This document shows, in pieces, positions 34,655 to 43,315 of a DNA stretch of 64,000 nucleotides. Every line of letters starts with the position of its first letter. Position 1 is the stretch's first letter. The notes under the pieces are model-generated. The model was given only the letters and a program-made list of their open reading frames with translations, was not told where the DNA came from and ran no database searches. Origin of the DNA: Ralstonia sp. RRA (GTDB lineage: Bacteria; Pseudomonadota; Gammaproteobacteria; Burkholderiales; Burkholderiaceae); the NCBI RefSeq assembly GCF_037023145.1, contig NZ_CP146091.1:62001-126000 (forward strand). Reading direction: 5' to 3'. The position numbers and the translations under genes are program-made.

Positions 34655-35863
34655 ATGGATTTCCTGCAATCGCTGCTGGCCCCGCGCCTGCAAAACGTTG
34701 AAACCTCCGCCATCCGCGAACTCTTCAAGGTGCTCGGCAAGCCGGGCCTGATCTCGTTTGCCGGCGGCTTTCCGGATTCGGCCCTGTTTGACATAGAAGG
34801 CCTGAAGGCCGCCGCCGACAGCGCGCTCACCGCTGATGCCGCCCGCGCGCTGCAATACGGCGCCACCGAAGGTTTCGAGCCCCTGCGCGAGGCTATCGTC
34901 ACGTTGATGAAGGCGCGCGGCGTCAGCATCGTCAACACCGACATCCTGGTCACCACCGGCTCGCAGCAAGGCCTGGACCTGCTGGGCAAGGTGCTGATCG
35001 GTGAGGGCGACACGGTGCTGGTGGAGGCGCCGACCTTCCTGGCCGCCATCCAGGCGTTCAAGTTGTACGGCGCCAAGGTGGCCGGCGTGCCGACCGATGC
35101 CGACGGCCTGGATGTGGATGCGCTGGAAAAGACGCTCGCCACCAGCAAGCCAAAGTTCCTCTACGTGATCCCCAACTTCGGCAACCCCAACGGCGCGCTG
35201 ATGAGCCTGGAGCGCCGTCAGCGCTTGCTGCAGCTGGCCGTGCGCCACAACCTGCTGATCGTCGAGGACGACCCGTACGGCGAGCTGTACTTCGATGCAC
35301 CGCCGCCGCCGTCGCTGTATGCACTCTCCCAGCAGACGGAAGGTGCACAGGGCCGGGTGGTCTATCTGGGCAGCCTGTCGAAGGTGATGGCGCCGGGGCT
35401 GCGTGTGGGCTGGATGATCGCCCCGTCGCTGCTCCTGGGCAACGCCGTCATGGTCAAGCAGTTTGCCGATGCGCACACCTCCACGTTTGCGCAGGCTACG
35501 GCGGCCGCTTATCTGCGTAGCAACCGTCTGGAGACTGTGCTCCCGCGCACGCGTGCTGCCTACGCCGAGCGTGCACACGCCATGGCCAATGGCCTGCGTG
35601 CGCTGCTGCCCGAGAGCGAACTGACCTTCAACCGCCCGCGCGGCGGCATGTTCCTGTGGGGCCGCCTGCCGGGCCGCAATGCCGCTGACGTGGCCAAGAT
35701 TGCCATCGAGCGCGGTGTGGCTTTCGTGCCTGGGGCGGCGTTCTACGCGGTCGATCCGGATCGCTCGACGCTGCGCCTGTCGTATGCCACCTCGTCGCTC
35801 GCGCAGGTGGAAGAGGGCATCGCCAAGCTGGCGGGTGCCATCGCTGAAGTCAAGCGCGCCTGA
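34655..35863 (+). CDS. PLP-dependent aminotransferase, class I/II
   Basis: 402 residues, fold type I. The Schiff-base Lys is in YLGSLSKVMAPGLRVGWM and the phosphate-binding Arg follows it. VTTGSQQGLDLLGKVLI and VIPNFGNPNGALMSLERR are the cofactor and substrate regions of the 2-aminoadipate / aromatic aminotransferase-like group related to MocR C-terminal domains. The amino donor is not predictable. ATG 34655 is chosen from the family start MDFLQSLLAPRL. An AraC-type regulator gene follows 22 bases after the stop. Confidence 0.9.
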   Translation: MDFLQSLLAPRLQNVETSAIRELFKVLGKPGLISFAGGFPDSALFDIEGLKAAADSALTADAARALQYGATEGFEPLREAIVTLMKARGVSIVNTDILVTTGSQQGLDLLGKVLIGEGDTVLVEAPTFLAAIQAFKLYGAKVAGVPTDADGLDVDALEKTLATSKPKFLYVIPNFGNPNGALMSLERRQRLLQLAVRHNLLIVEDDPYGELYFDAPPPPSLYALSQQTEGAQGRVVYLGSLSKVMAPGLRVGWMIAPSLLLGNAVMVKQFADAHTSTFAQATAAAYLRSNRLETVLPRTRAAYAERAHAMANGLRALLPESELTFNRPRGGMFLWGRLPGRNAADVAKIAIERGVAFVPGAAFYAVDPDRSTLRLSYATSSLAQVEEGIAKLAGAIAEVKRA

Positions 35864-35884
35864 CCCGGCCCGCGGAGGCGCCCG

Positions 35885-36403
35885 GTGAAGACGACCACCG
35901 AACCGGGCGCCGCCGATGCGCAGCAAGCCCCGGCACTGCTGCGCCGCCTGCTGCGCGCCAAAGACCGCATGGACGCCGCCTCGCACGAGGACTGGCCCGT
36001 CAAGCGGCTGGCCGAGGTGAGTGGGGTGTCGGAGGCGCACTTCGCGCGCTCCTTCAAGCAGGCCTTCGGCATTCCGCCGCACCGCTACCTGCTCACGCGC
36101 CGCATTGAGCAGGCCACCACGCTGCTGCGTGATACCGACCTGCTCATCATCGAGATTGCCTTCGCCACCGGCTGGGAGAGCCTGGGCACCTTCGGCCGCA
36201 TCTTTCGCGACATCACCGGGCAGAGCCCGACCACCCTGCGCCGCGAGGCTCAGGCCACCGCACCGCAGCAACAGCTCGACCGCGTGCCCGCCTGCGTGCT
36301 GAAGGCGGCGCAGCGGCCCGACCTCGTCACAGCAGTTTCGGAGAAGCGCCGCCAACTGGCGGAGGGTACAAATCCGTCACCCACCAACAACAAGGAGCGG
36401 TGA
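35885..36403 (+). CDS. AraC-type helix-turn-helix regulator (DNA-binding domain only)
   Basis: 172 residues. Two helix-turn-helix motifs occur at about 35-65 (VKRLAEVSGVSEAHFARSFKQAFG) and 85-130 (EIAFATGWESLGTFGRIFRDITG). No effector domain is present, as in MarA/SoxS-like or VOC-linked regulators. The start is GTG 35885 behind GGAGG. Its stop codon overlaps the ATG of the next VOC gene, so the two are coupled, and the VOC protein may act with it. Confidence 0.88.
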   Translation: MKTTTEPGAADAQQAPALLRRLLRAKDRMDAASHEDWPVKRLAEVSGVSEAHFARSFKQAFGIPPHRYLLTRRIEQATTLLRDTDLLIIEIAFATGWESLGTFGRIFRDITGQSPTTLRREAQATAPQQQLDRVPACVLKAAQRPDLVTAVSEKRRQLAEGTNPSPTNNKER

Positions 36404-36819
36404 TGAGCCAAGGGATCAACGTAGTCGGGCTGTATGTGGACGACCAGGACGCTGCACTGGCGTTCTATGTCGACAAGCTGGGTTTCCGTGTGCATACCGA
36501 TGTGCGCAACGGCCCGTACCGCTGGCTGACGGTGCAGCATCCGGAGCAGCCGTCATTCCAGCTCGGCTTGTTCCAGCCCGGGCCGCCCATCCACGACGAA
36601 GCCACCGCGCAGACGCTGCGCGCGATGGTCGCCAAGGGTGCGATGCCGCCGCTGGTGCTGACCGTGGCGGACTGCCGCGCCACCTACGAGCAACTGCGCG
36701 AGCGCGGCGTGGAGTTCACGCAGGAGCCGGTCGAGCGCTTCGGCAGCGTCGATGCCGGCTTTCGCGACCCCGCCGGCAACGGCTGGAAGATGATCCAGGC
36801 GGCTGGCGGCGCCAAATGA
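36403..36819 (+). CDS. VOC family glyoxalase-like protein
   Basis: 138 residues with VVGLYVDDQDAALAFYVDKLGFRVHTDVR at the start and RFGSVDAGFRDPAGNGWKMIQ at the end. The layout is that of proteins usually annotated glyoxalase/extradiol dioxygenase superfamily. ATG 36403 follows AAGGAG; the TGATG junction with the AraC-type gene indicates coupled translation. It overlaps the next gene by 4 bases. Substrate unknown. Confidence 0.88.
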   Translation: MSQGINVVGLYVDDQDAALAFYVDKLGFRVHTDVRNGPYRWLTVQHPEQPSFQLGLFQPGPPIHDEATAQTLRAMVAKGAMPPLVLTVADCRATYEQLRERGVEFTQEPVERFGSVDAGFRDPAGNGWKMIQAAGGAK

Positions 36820-37055
36820 GCGCCCGCACCGGACTTCGCCAGTTTCACCGCTGGGTGTCGATGGCCTTCACGCTGACGGTCATCGCCAACTTTGTCGCCA
36901 TGACGCGCGGGACGCCGCCCGCGTGGATCACGTATGCGCCGCTGTTGCCGCTGGCGTTGTTGATGATCACGGGGCTGGTCATGTTTGTGCTGCCGTATGT
37001 GGATCGGCGCAGCGCGCGTCGTGCGGGCTGCGAAGTCCCGGTCGCACGAGCCTGA
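36816..37055 (+). CDS. Small two-span membrane protein
   Basis: 79 residues, with two membrane segments (VSMAFTLTVIANFVAM and ITYAPLLPLALLMITGLVMFVLPYV) and a basic tail. The start ATG overlaps the stop of the VOC gene by ATGA. It has no recognised family by eye. Its place in a three-gene operon with a regulator and a VOC protein suggests a linked but unknown role. Confidence 0.7.
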   Translation: MSARTGLRQFHRWVSMAFTLTVIANFVAMTRGTPPAWITYAPLLPLALLMITGLVMFVLPYVDRRSARRAGCEVPVARA

Positions 37056-37058
37056 CGC

Positions 37059-38255
37059 CTAAGCGCTGGGCTCCGCATTTCGAACGGGCGGGGTGGTCTG
37101 CGGCGTAGGCCGCGCACCCATCCGCCACAGCACCACCGCCACCACATGGCATGCCGCTGCCGCCCAGCCCAGCATGCCCGGCCCGCCGTGGGCCAGTGCC
37201 AGCGCCCCCACGCTCGACCCCAGCGCAATCCCCACATACACCGCCGATGCATGCAATGACAGCGTGATTGGCGACACCTCCGGCGCGAGGCGGATCAGCC
37301 GTGTCGCCTGCGCCGGCCCGAAGCCCCAGCCCGCCATGCCCCACAGCACGACCGCGCCGATGGCAATGGCGGCAGCCGGTGCGCCATGCAGTACCTGCAC
37401 CGTCAATGACAGCACCGAGAACGCCAACACAATGCCCACGCTGCTCACCGCCAGCACGCGGGCGACGCCTGCACGGTCCGTCATGTGCCCGCCCAACCCG
37501 GTGCCCAGCGCTGCAAAACTGCCCACCAGGAACAGCACGATGCCCACATGCTGCGGCTGGAAACCCAACCCCTGCACAAAGAACGGCGCGACATACGTGT
37601 AGAACGTAAAGCCGCCCGCCGCCCACAGCGCGGACACGGCCAGTGCACCGAGCATGCCCGGCCGGCGCGCCACGCTCAGGCGCTGCGCCAGCGTGGTCAC
37701 GCTGTGCGGCAGCGCACGCGGCAAGCCAAAGGCGAGGCCCGCGGTTGCCAGCGCAGACAACACGCCGCACGCCACGAACGTCGAACGCCAATCGCCCTGG
37801 GCGGCAATCCACGCGCCCAGCGGCACGCCCAGCGCCACCGCCACCGTACCGCCGCCCGTGATGATGGCGAGCGCCGAGCCGCTGCGGGCGGCCGGCACCA
37901 GCGAGGTCGCCACCGCATTGGCCGTCGGCAGGAATACGCCGGCGGCCAGTGCCAGCAGCACGCGCGCCGCCATCAACTGCCCAAAGCCGTGCGCACTGGC
38001 TGCCAGCAGGTTGCCCGCCGCAAAGATCGCCAGCGCACCGATCAGCACGCGGCGCCGGTCGACGTTGCCGAGCAGCGTCGCCATCACGGGCGAGCCCACG
38101 GCATACGTCACGGCAAACACGGTGACGAGCTGCCCCGCCGCTGGCACGCTCACGCCCAGGTCTGCGGCGAGCGTCGGCAGCAGTCCGGCAATCATGAATC
38201 CTTCGGTGCCGATGGCGAACGCGCCCAGGCACAACCACCACAGCGATGCCGGCAT
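37059..38255 (-). CDS. MFS transporter (AraJ/YdhP-like)
   Basis: 398 residues with 12 predicted membrane spans. Features are FAIGTEGFMIAGLLPTLAADLGVS in the first span, LLGNVDRRRVLIGAL (the loop 2-3 motif region) and the typical GTGLGGHMTDRAGVARVL in the second half. This is the drug/arabinose efflux-like subfamily. It ends 4 bases from the stop of the convergent small membrane gene. A GST gene lies upstream in the same direction. Confidence 0.92.
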   Translation of the reverse strand: MPASLWWLCLGAFAIGTEGFMIAGLLPTLAADLGVSVPAAGQLVTVFAVTYAVGSPVMATLLGNVDRRRVLIGALAIFAAGNLLAASAHGFGQLMAARVLLALAAGVFLPTANAVATSLVPAARSGSALAIITGGGTVAVALGVPLGAWIAAQGDWRSTFVACGVLSALATAGLAFGLPRALPHSVTTLAQRLSVARRPGMLGALAVSALWAAGGFTFYTYVAPFFVQGLGFQPQHVGIVLFLVGSFAALGTGLGGHMTDRAGVARVLAVSSVGIVLAFSVLSLTVQVLHGAPAAAIAIGAVVLWGMAGWGFGPAQATRLIRLAPEVSPITLSLHASAVYVGIALGSSVGALALAHGGPGMLGWAAAACHVVAVVLWRMGARPTPQTTPPVRNAEPSA

Positions 38256-38315
38256 GGTCGGCTCCTGTCAGAAGAGGAAAGCGGGGGAGGGGCGGAGCGC
38301 GCGGCTCCGCAGGCG

Positions 38316-39023
38316 TCAGCGCGCGGTGGTGTCGGCAGTCTGGCCGAACAGCACGGCGCGCTCGTCGTCGGAGATGTCTTCGCGGCGGCGCGAGTAGGCG
38401 CGCTCTACGCCGGCATATGCACGCTGCGTGGCCGGGCGGGCGCCGACGGCTTCGAACCAGCGCTGCAGGTGCGGGAAGTCGTTCAGGTCTTGCCCATGCC
38501 CGGCGTGCGGCACGATCCACGGGTAGGCCGCGATGTCGGCGATCGTGTAGTCGTTACCGGCAATGTACGGGCGATCGGCCAGGCGGCGATCGAGCACGCC
38601 GTACAGGCGGTTGGTCTCTTTGGTATAGCGCTCGATGGCGTAGGGCACGCGCTCGGGGGCGTACACGTTGAAGTGGCCGATCTGCCCGGCCATCGGGCCC
38701 AGGCCGCCCACCTGCCAGAACAGCCACTTGAGTACTTCCATGCGGCCGTGCAGGTCCTGCGGGATCAGTTGGCCGGTTTTCTCGGCCAGGTAGAGCAGCA
38801 TGGCGCCCGATTCGAACAGCACCACGGGCTCGGTCCCCTCGGCCGGGTCGTGATCGACCATGGCCGGGATCTTGTTGTTGGGCGAGATGGCCAGGAATTC
38901 CGGCTTGAACTGGTCACCCCGGCTGATATCCACCGGGATGACGCGGTGCGGCAAACCGGTTTCGGCAAAGAACAGCGCCATCTTCAGGCCGTTGGGGGTG
39001 GCGCAGTAGTAGAGGTCGATCAT
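38316..39023 (-). CDS. Glutathione S-transferase (YghU/YfcG-like)
   Basis: 235 residues. The N-terminal thioredoxin fold begins MIDLYYCATPNGLKMALFFAETG, followed by NNKIPAMVDHDP and ESGAMLLYLAEKTGQLIP. The helical C-terminal domain has DYTIADIAAYPWIV, the usual N-capping box. The group (nu-class) often has disulfide-bond reductase activity. ATG 39023 is preceded by GAGGGCCCCGCC. It is in line with the MFS gene and full length, unlike the truncated paralogue at 14.9 kb. Confidence 0.92.
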   Translation of the reverse strand: MIDLYYCATPNGLKMALFFAETGLPHRVIPVDISRGDQFKPEFLAISPNNKIPAMVDHDPAEGTEPVVLFESGAMLLYLAEKTGQLIPQDLHGRMEVLKWLFWQVGGLGPMAGQIGHFNVYAPERVPYAIERYTKETNRLYGVLDRRLADRPYIAGNDYTIADIAAYPWIVPHAGHGQDLNDFPHLQRWFEAVGARPATQRAYAGVERAYSRRREDISDDERAVLFGQTADTTAR

Positions 39024-39123
39024 GGCGGGGCCCTCGTGTTTCTGTCGTGTTGGTTGACAGATTAGGTGCGTGAGTGGCCTTTTGTAATGACCAGAAATCG
39101 GAATTTCTGGGTGGCCACTTGGT

Positions 39124-40317
39124 TCAGTGGCCGTGCACCTGTGCGGGTTCGGGCGTCTCGCACGAGCGTGCATACCACTCCCACGCAGCGGTGGCGCACA
39201 GCACCCCGGTTGCCAGCGCGGACACCGTCAGCGCAGACCAACCATCCGCCACCAGCCATGCCGCTCCCAGCGCGACCACTCCGACCACATGCGCCGGGCG
39301 TACCCGCCCGAAGATCGCCCACTTGAACAGCAGGTTGCCCAGCAGATACAGCCCCGCGCTGCCCAGCACCGCCAGCGCCGCGCCCGCATGCGGATGGCCC
39401 ACCGGGTGCGCGAGCACAAACTCATCGGCCACGGCACCAATGATGATGCCCGCCACCAGCACCACATGGATGTAGGTGTACGCCAGACGCGCCAGGCGCC
39501 CTGGATCTGCCGAGTGCGACATGGTGTGCGCGCCGCGCTCGGCAATCGTGTCGAAGTACAGCCACCACATCGCCAGGCTGCCGATGAACGACACCGCCAT
39601 CGCCGCGATGTTGGCGGCGTTCCAGTCGAGCCCGGCAAACGTCGAACCCGTCACCGTGACGGACTCGCCCAGCGCGATGAGGATGAACAGCGAGCAGCGC
39701 TCGGCCATGTGGCCGCCTTCCACATTCCAGTCGTCGGTGGTCGAGCGGCCCAGGCCTGGCGTGTAGAAGCCCGTCGACGGGCCGATCCATTCGATGGCCA
39801 GCGCGAGGATCCAGCACACCCAGCGCACGGGCACGTCCGACAGCCCACCCACCAGCCACAGCACCGCCGAAATGCCGAGCCACACACCGATGCGCTGGAA
39901 GTTGCGCCGCATGCTCAACGATTCATGGCGCACGGCCCACAGGAAGAACAGCGTGCGCCCGAACTGCATGAACACATAGGCCAGCGCAAACGCCAGTCCG
40001 CGCGAGCCGAACGCCTGTGGCAGCGATGCGGAGAGCAGCAGCCCCGCCGTCATCAGCACCAGCATCAGGATGCGGATGGCGAGCTTCTCGGGGTCGAGCC
40101 AGTTGGTGACCCACGACGTGAAGATCCACACCCACCACACCGCCAGCATCAGCAGTAGCGCCTGCGCGCCGCCTTCGAGCGTGAAGTTGCCGATCAGCAG
40201 GTGCGAGAGCTGCGTCACGGCAAACACGAACACCAGATCGAAGAACAGCTCGATGTTGGTGACGCGGTGGTGGCCGTGGGCGCCGGTGGGCGCGGGGCGG
40301 AGGTAGCTGCGGGGCAT
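39124..40317 (-). CDS. Low temperature requirement protein A (LtrA) family membrane protein
   Basis: 397 residues and about ten to twelve membrane spans. The family start is VTNIELFFDLVFVFAVTQLSHLL. The conserved AERCSLFILIALGESVTVTG and WWLYFDTIAERG are present. The function of LtrA proteins is not established. ATG 40317 (MPRSYLRP) is chosen; the open frame further upstream is antisense to the LysE gene context and not protein-like. The LysE-type gene stops 14 bases upstream. Confidence 0.9.
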   Translation of the reverse strand: MPRSYLRPAPTGAHGHHRVTNIELFFDLVFVFAVTQLSHLLIGNFTLEGGAQALLLMLAVWWVWIFTSWVTNWLDPEKLAIRILMLVLMTAGLLLSASLPQAFGSRGLAFALAYVFMQFGRTLFFLWAVRHESLSMRRNFQRIGVWLGISAVLWLVGGLSDVPVRWVCWILALAIEWIGPSTGFYTPGLGRSTTDDWNVEGGHMAERCSLFILIALGESVTVTGSTFAGLDWNAANIAAMAVSFIGSLAMWWLYFDTIAERGAHTMSHSADPGRLARLAYTYIHVVLVAGIIIGAVADEFVLAHPVGHPHAGAALAVLGSAGLYLLGNLLFKWAIFGRVRPAHVVGVVALGAAWLVADGWSALTVSALATGVLCATAAWEWYARSCETPEPAQVHGH

Positions 40318-40331
40318 CGGGGGTTCAGTGA

Positions 40332-40964
40332 TCAGGCTTGCATGCCGAGCGTGAGCGTGCCTGCGCCGACCATCACCGCGCCGCCGGTGTAGCCAAAGCG
40401 GCGCTGCGCGGCCACGCTGGTGAGGCGCTTGGCAAGCAGCTTGGCGGCCAGCGCGTACATCGATGCGTTGGCGGCGGCCAGGCACACGAAGGTCGGCAGC
40501 AGGATCACGCTTTGCGACAGGAAGGTCTGGTCGGCCGACATGAACTGCGGCACGAAGGCGACGAAGAAGACGATGCTCTTGGGGTTGAGCGCCGTGACCG
40601 TCCACGCGGACAAGAAGCGGCGGCCCCCGGACTTCTGCTGCACGGGGATGGTGGCTTCCGGTGCGTCATCGCGCAGGCGGCGGGCGCTGAGGATCGACTT
40701 GATGCCCAGGTAGACGAGGTACGAACCGCCGATGAGCTTGAGCACCGTGAATGCCGTGGCGGACGCGGCGAGCAGGGCGCCCGCACCGGCCAGGGACACA
40801 GCCATGGCGGTGGTGTCACCGGCGGCCACGCCGGCCACCGTGCTCCACGCCGAGCGGCCACGGTTGGCCAGCGAATCTCCAATCACCAGCAGGATGGTGG
40901 GGCCGGGGATCAGCAGGATGATGATGCTGGCGCCGATGAAGGCGAGCCAAGTGTGGAGGGTCAT
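40332..40964 (-). CDS. LysE/RhtB family amino-acid exporter
   Basis: 210 residues with five or six membrane spans. The first span carries the family motif IILLIPGPTILLVIGDSLANRGR, and GGSYLVYLGIKSI follows in the third. Members export amino acids such as lysine, threonine or homoserine lactone. ATG 40964 with AGGGT upstream. It is followed closely by the LtrA gene. The 170 bases on its 5' side carry a fragment of the palindromic repeat family. Confidence 0.92.
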   Translation of the reverse strand: MTLHTWLAFIGASIIILLIPGPTILLVIGDSLANRGRSAWSTVAGVAAGDTTAMAVSLAGAGALLAASATAFTVLKLIGGSYLVYLGIKSILSARRLRDDAPEATIPVQQKSGGRRFLSAWTVTALNPKSIVFFVAFVPQFMSADQTFLSQSVILLPTFVCLAAANASMYALAAKLLAKRLTSVAAQRRFGYTGGAVMVGAGTLTLGMQA

Positions 40965-41087
40965 GGTGGGGTCTCTTTGTTGTTGGGAATGAGCCACCAG
41001 TTATCCATGAAATTTTGGGGGCGTCAAACGGGGGAGATTGGTTTTTTTGCGGTTGGGGTTTTGGTGTTGGTGGTTTGCTGCTGTTTC

Positions 41088-41124
41088 GGCCCCGGCAGGG
41101 GATGAAACAAGGGATGAACCACCA
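41088..41124 (-). repeat. Fragment of the long palindromic repeat (outer end only)
   Basis: GGCCCCGGCAGGGGATGAAA and the following CAAGGGATGAACCACCA match the outer end of copy A (2162-2197, reverse complement) and copy B (4096-4132). The central hairpin is missing. This third locus shows that the element is a dispersed family. Confidence 0.75.
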
Positions 41125-41134
41125 ACAAAAAAAC

Positions 41135-42115
41135 CTAAACATGCCGCCGAGCAGCCAATGCCACCCCACTCACCAACAAAACCGCAGCCACCACCTCCAA
41201 CCCATGAGGCAAGCGTGCCTCATAAACAAATCCGTACAGCAGCGCAAACACCGTCTCAAACACAATCATCTGCCCGGATAACGTCAAAGGCAGCTTCCGG
41301 CTGGCCGCATTCCACAGGCTGTTGCCAAGCACTGATGCCCCCAATGCCACCCCTGCATTGATCAACCAGAACAGCACCCACGCCGATGCCGGCTGAGCAG
41401 ACGCCGTCGCCATTCCCGGCATCAGAAATGCCGGCACCGCCAGCACCAACGACAGCGCCCCCGTCGCAATGCCCGTCAGCAGGGACCATTCCCGACTCGT
41501 GAACTGCGGGTGTTTGCGCAAATACCGCGCATTGCACACCGCATACACCGTCCAGCACGCCAACGCCCCAGCCGCCATCAGCAAGCCGATGAGGTACGTG
41601 CTGCCACCGGCATCCGCACGCATGGCCGGCGCATCCAGGTAGATGCACACCACCCCCGCCACCGCCATCAGCAGCGGCAGCGCCAACCGCCGCAACGGCA
41701 AGCTGCCGTGTTCCGCCGCGCCGGCCAGGGTGACCGTCACCGGCAGCAGCCCGACAATCAACGACACCGGCGCCACGCCCGCACGCTGCACGCCACCCGC
41801 CACGCACAGGTAGTACAGCAGGTTGCCCGGCAACGACAGCACCAGCAGCGCCACCCAATCACGCCGTGTCGTCTTGCGCCACAGCGTGCGCCACACAGGC
41901 AAGGCCAGCGCCAGAGAGAGCACGCCATACAGCACATACCGCGCCGCCGACAGCGCCAGGGGCGAGAACTGCGGCAGCATCTTGGGCGCCACAAAGATGA
42001 TCCCCCACAGGGCGCCCGCGGCCACGCCACAGCCCAGGCCCATGAGGTGGTCGCGCCGTGCGTCGTGCTGCGCCTGCACGAGGTGTGGTGCGGTGGAGGT
42101 GTCGCCAACAGCCAT
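41135..42115 (-). CDS. EamA/DMT family transporter
   Basis: 326 residues with ten membrane spans in two EamA repeats. The first is GVAAGALWGIIFVAPKMLP onward and the second is STYLIGLLMAAGALACWTVYAV onward. Members export metabolites or amino acids. ATG 42115 is accepted. It is convergent with nothing and preceded by an AraC gene in the same direction, 119 bases away, which could control it. Confidence 0.9.
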   Translation of the reverse strand: MAVGDTSTAPHLVQAQHDARRDHLMGLGCGVAAGALWGIIFVAPKMLPQFSPLALSAARYVLYGVLSLALALPVWRTLWRKTTRRDWVALLVLSLPGNLLYYLCVAGGVQRAGVAPVSLIVGLLPVTVTLAGAAEHGSLPLRRLALPLLMAVAGVVCIYLDAPAMRADAGGSTYLIGLLMAAGALACWTVYAVCNARYLRKHPQFTSREWSLLTGIATGALSLVLAVPAFLMPGMATASAQPASAWVLFWLINAGVALGASVLGNSLWNAASRKLPLTLSGQMIVFETVFALLYGFVYEARLPHGLEVVAAVLLVSGVALAARRHV

Positions 42116-42234
42116 GTGGAGAGCCTGGTCCGGAAGATCAATCGAACCGGCACTCTGCGCGTGCGCGTGTCATCCGTCTTGGTGAAGACGGCCGCGCTTA
42201 GGCAAAAACGGAAATGGAAACGAGAGGGGGCGAT

Positions 42235-42987
42235 TCAGCCGCGCCGCACAGCCGCAGGCGTGATGCCGTGCGTGGCCTTGAGGTGACGCGTGAGCGCGCT
42301 CTGGTCGTAGTAGCCGGTGCGTGCGGCAACTTCGGCGATGGGCAACGAGGTGGTTTCGAGCAGCGACAACGCGTGGTGCAGTCGTACCGCCGCCAGGCGT
42401 GCGTGCAGCGTGGTGCCGTATGCAGCACGGAACAGCGTGGCAAGGCGCCGCGTGCTCAGGCCCACATCGGCAGCGAGTTCGTCGAGGGTCAGCAGATCGG
42501 CATAGCGCTGATCGATGGTGCGCCAGGTTTGCTCCGCGCGCGCGTCGGTGCGTGCGCGCAACTGCGTCGATTGATTGGCCGGATGCGCGGCCAGCGTCGC
42601 CAGCGCGAGGGTCGACCACGCGTTTGCCAGGGTGGCATCGACTACGGGGCCGGCCGATGGTGCGTAGGGCGCATGTGCGCTCTGCAACCACGCCGTCAGC
42701 GCGCGCAGCCCGGGGGTGAGCGGGAAGAACACGCGGTCGGCCAGGCCACGCAGGTCAGGCGCCTCAACGGCTTGCGCGGCGACGTCCAGCACGATGAAGG
42801 TATTCGTCCCGGCAGCTTCGAAGGCATGTGTGGCATCGGCGGGGATGAGCGCGGCGTGGTGCACATCGACGCAGCCGCCGCGGCCGTCCACGTCCATCTC
42901 CAGCACGCCGCGCGCGGGCATCACGACTTGCACAAAGTCATGTGCGTGAGGCGGAGCGGCCAGGCCGTAGGTGCGGAAGTCCAGCAT
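42235..42987 (-). CDS. AraC family transcriptional regulator
   Basis: 250 residues. The N-terminal cupin-type effector domain contains HAHDFVQVVMPARGVLEMDVDG. The C-terminal double helix-turn-helix contains LTLDELAADVGLSTRRLATLFRAAYG and LPIAEVAARTGYYDQSALTRHLKATHG. It probably regulates the EamA transporter gene downstream; substrate unknown. ATG 42987. Confidence 0.92.
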   Translation of the reverse strand: MLDFRTYGLAAPPHAHDFVQVVMPARGVLEMDVDGRGGCVDVHHAALIPADATHAFEAAGTNTFIVLDVAAQAVEAPDLRGLADRVFFPLTPGLRALTAWLQSAHAPYAPSAGPVVDATLANAWSTLALATLAAHPANQSTQLRARTDARAEQTWRTIDQRYADLLTLDELAADVGLSTRRLATLFRAAYGTTLHARLAAVRLHHALSLLETTSLPIAEVAARTGYYDQSALTRHLKATHGITPAAVRRG

Positions 42988-43315
42988 GACTTATCTGTTC
43001 AATTTGACAATCCGGTAGATACCATCTTCAGGGCACATTTTCCAACGGGTTATTTTGTGCCGGTAGCGTACTCCTTTATTCGCTTCTCGACCGCTGACCA
43101 ACTCAGGGGGGAGGCCACCTCCGGCGCCAACTGGAGGCATCGGTCAGATATGCCGCCGACCACGGATTGGCGTTGCGCAACTCGCTGAACATGCGAGACC
43201 AGGACGTACACGCGTCTTCGTCATAACCTTTGAGGAAAAGGTTCGTTCGTTGCGCCAGTCGCGATGGCTACTCTGTGTCCCCATTACCTATATCAATCGG
43301 TCTTCGGGGGAGCAT
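42988..43315. other. Intergenic region between divergent araC-type and fadL-type genes
   Basis: No gene visible. The first 60 bases are AT-rich, with a TTGACA word near 43000, and likely hold the AraC promoter on the minus strand. The last 100 bases carry the FadL-type promoter and the GGGGGAG ribosome binding site at 43306. Confidence 0.45.

Noticed and set aside
36979..39065. Long open frames over the MFS and GST genes (36979-38520 minus, 37485-39065 plus)
   Set aside because: Alternate-frame shadows of genes that have clear family motifs.
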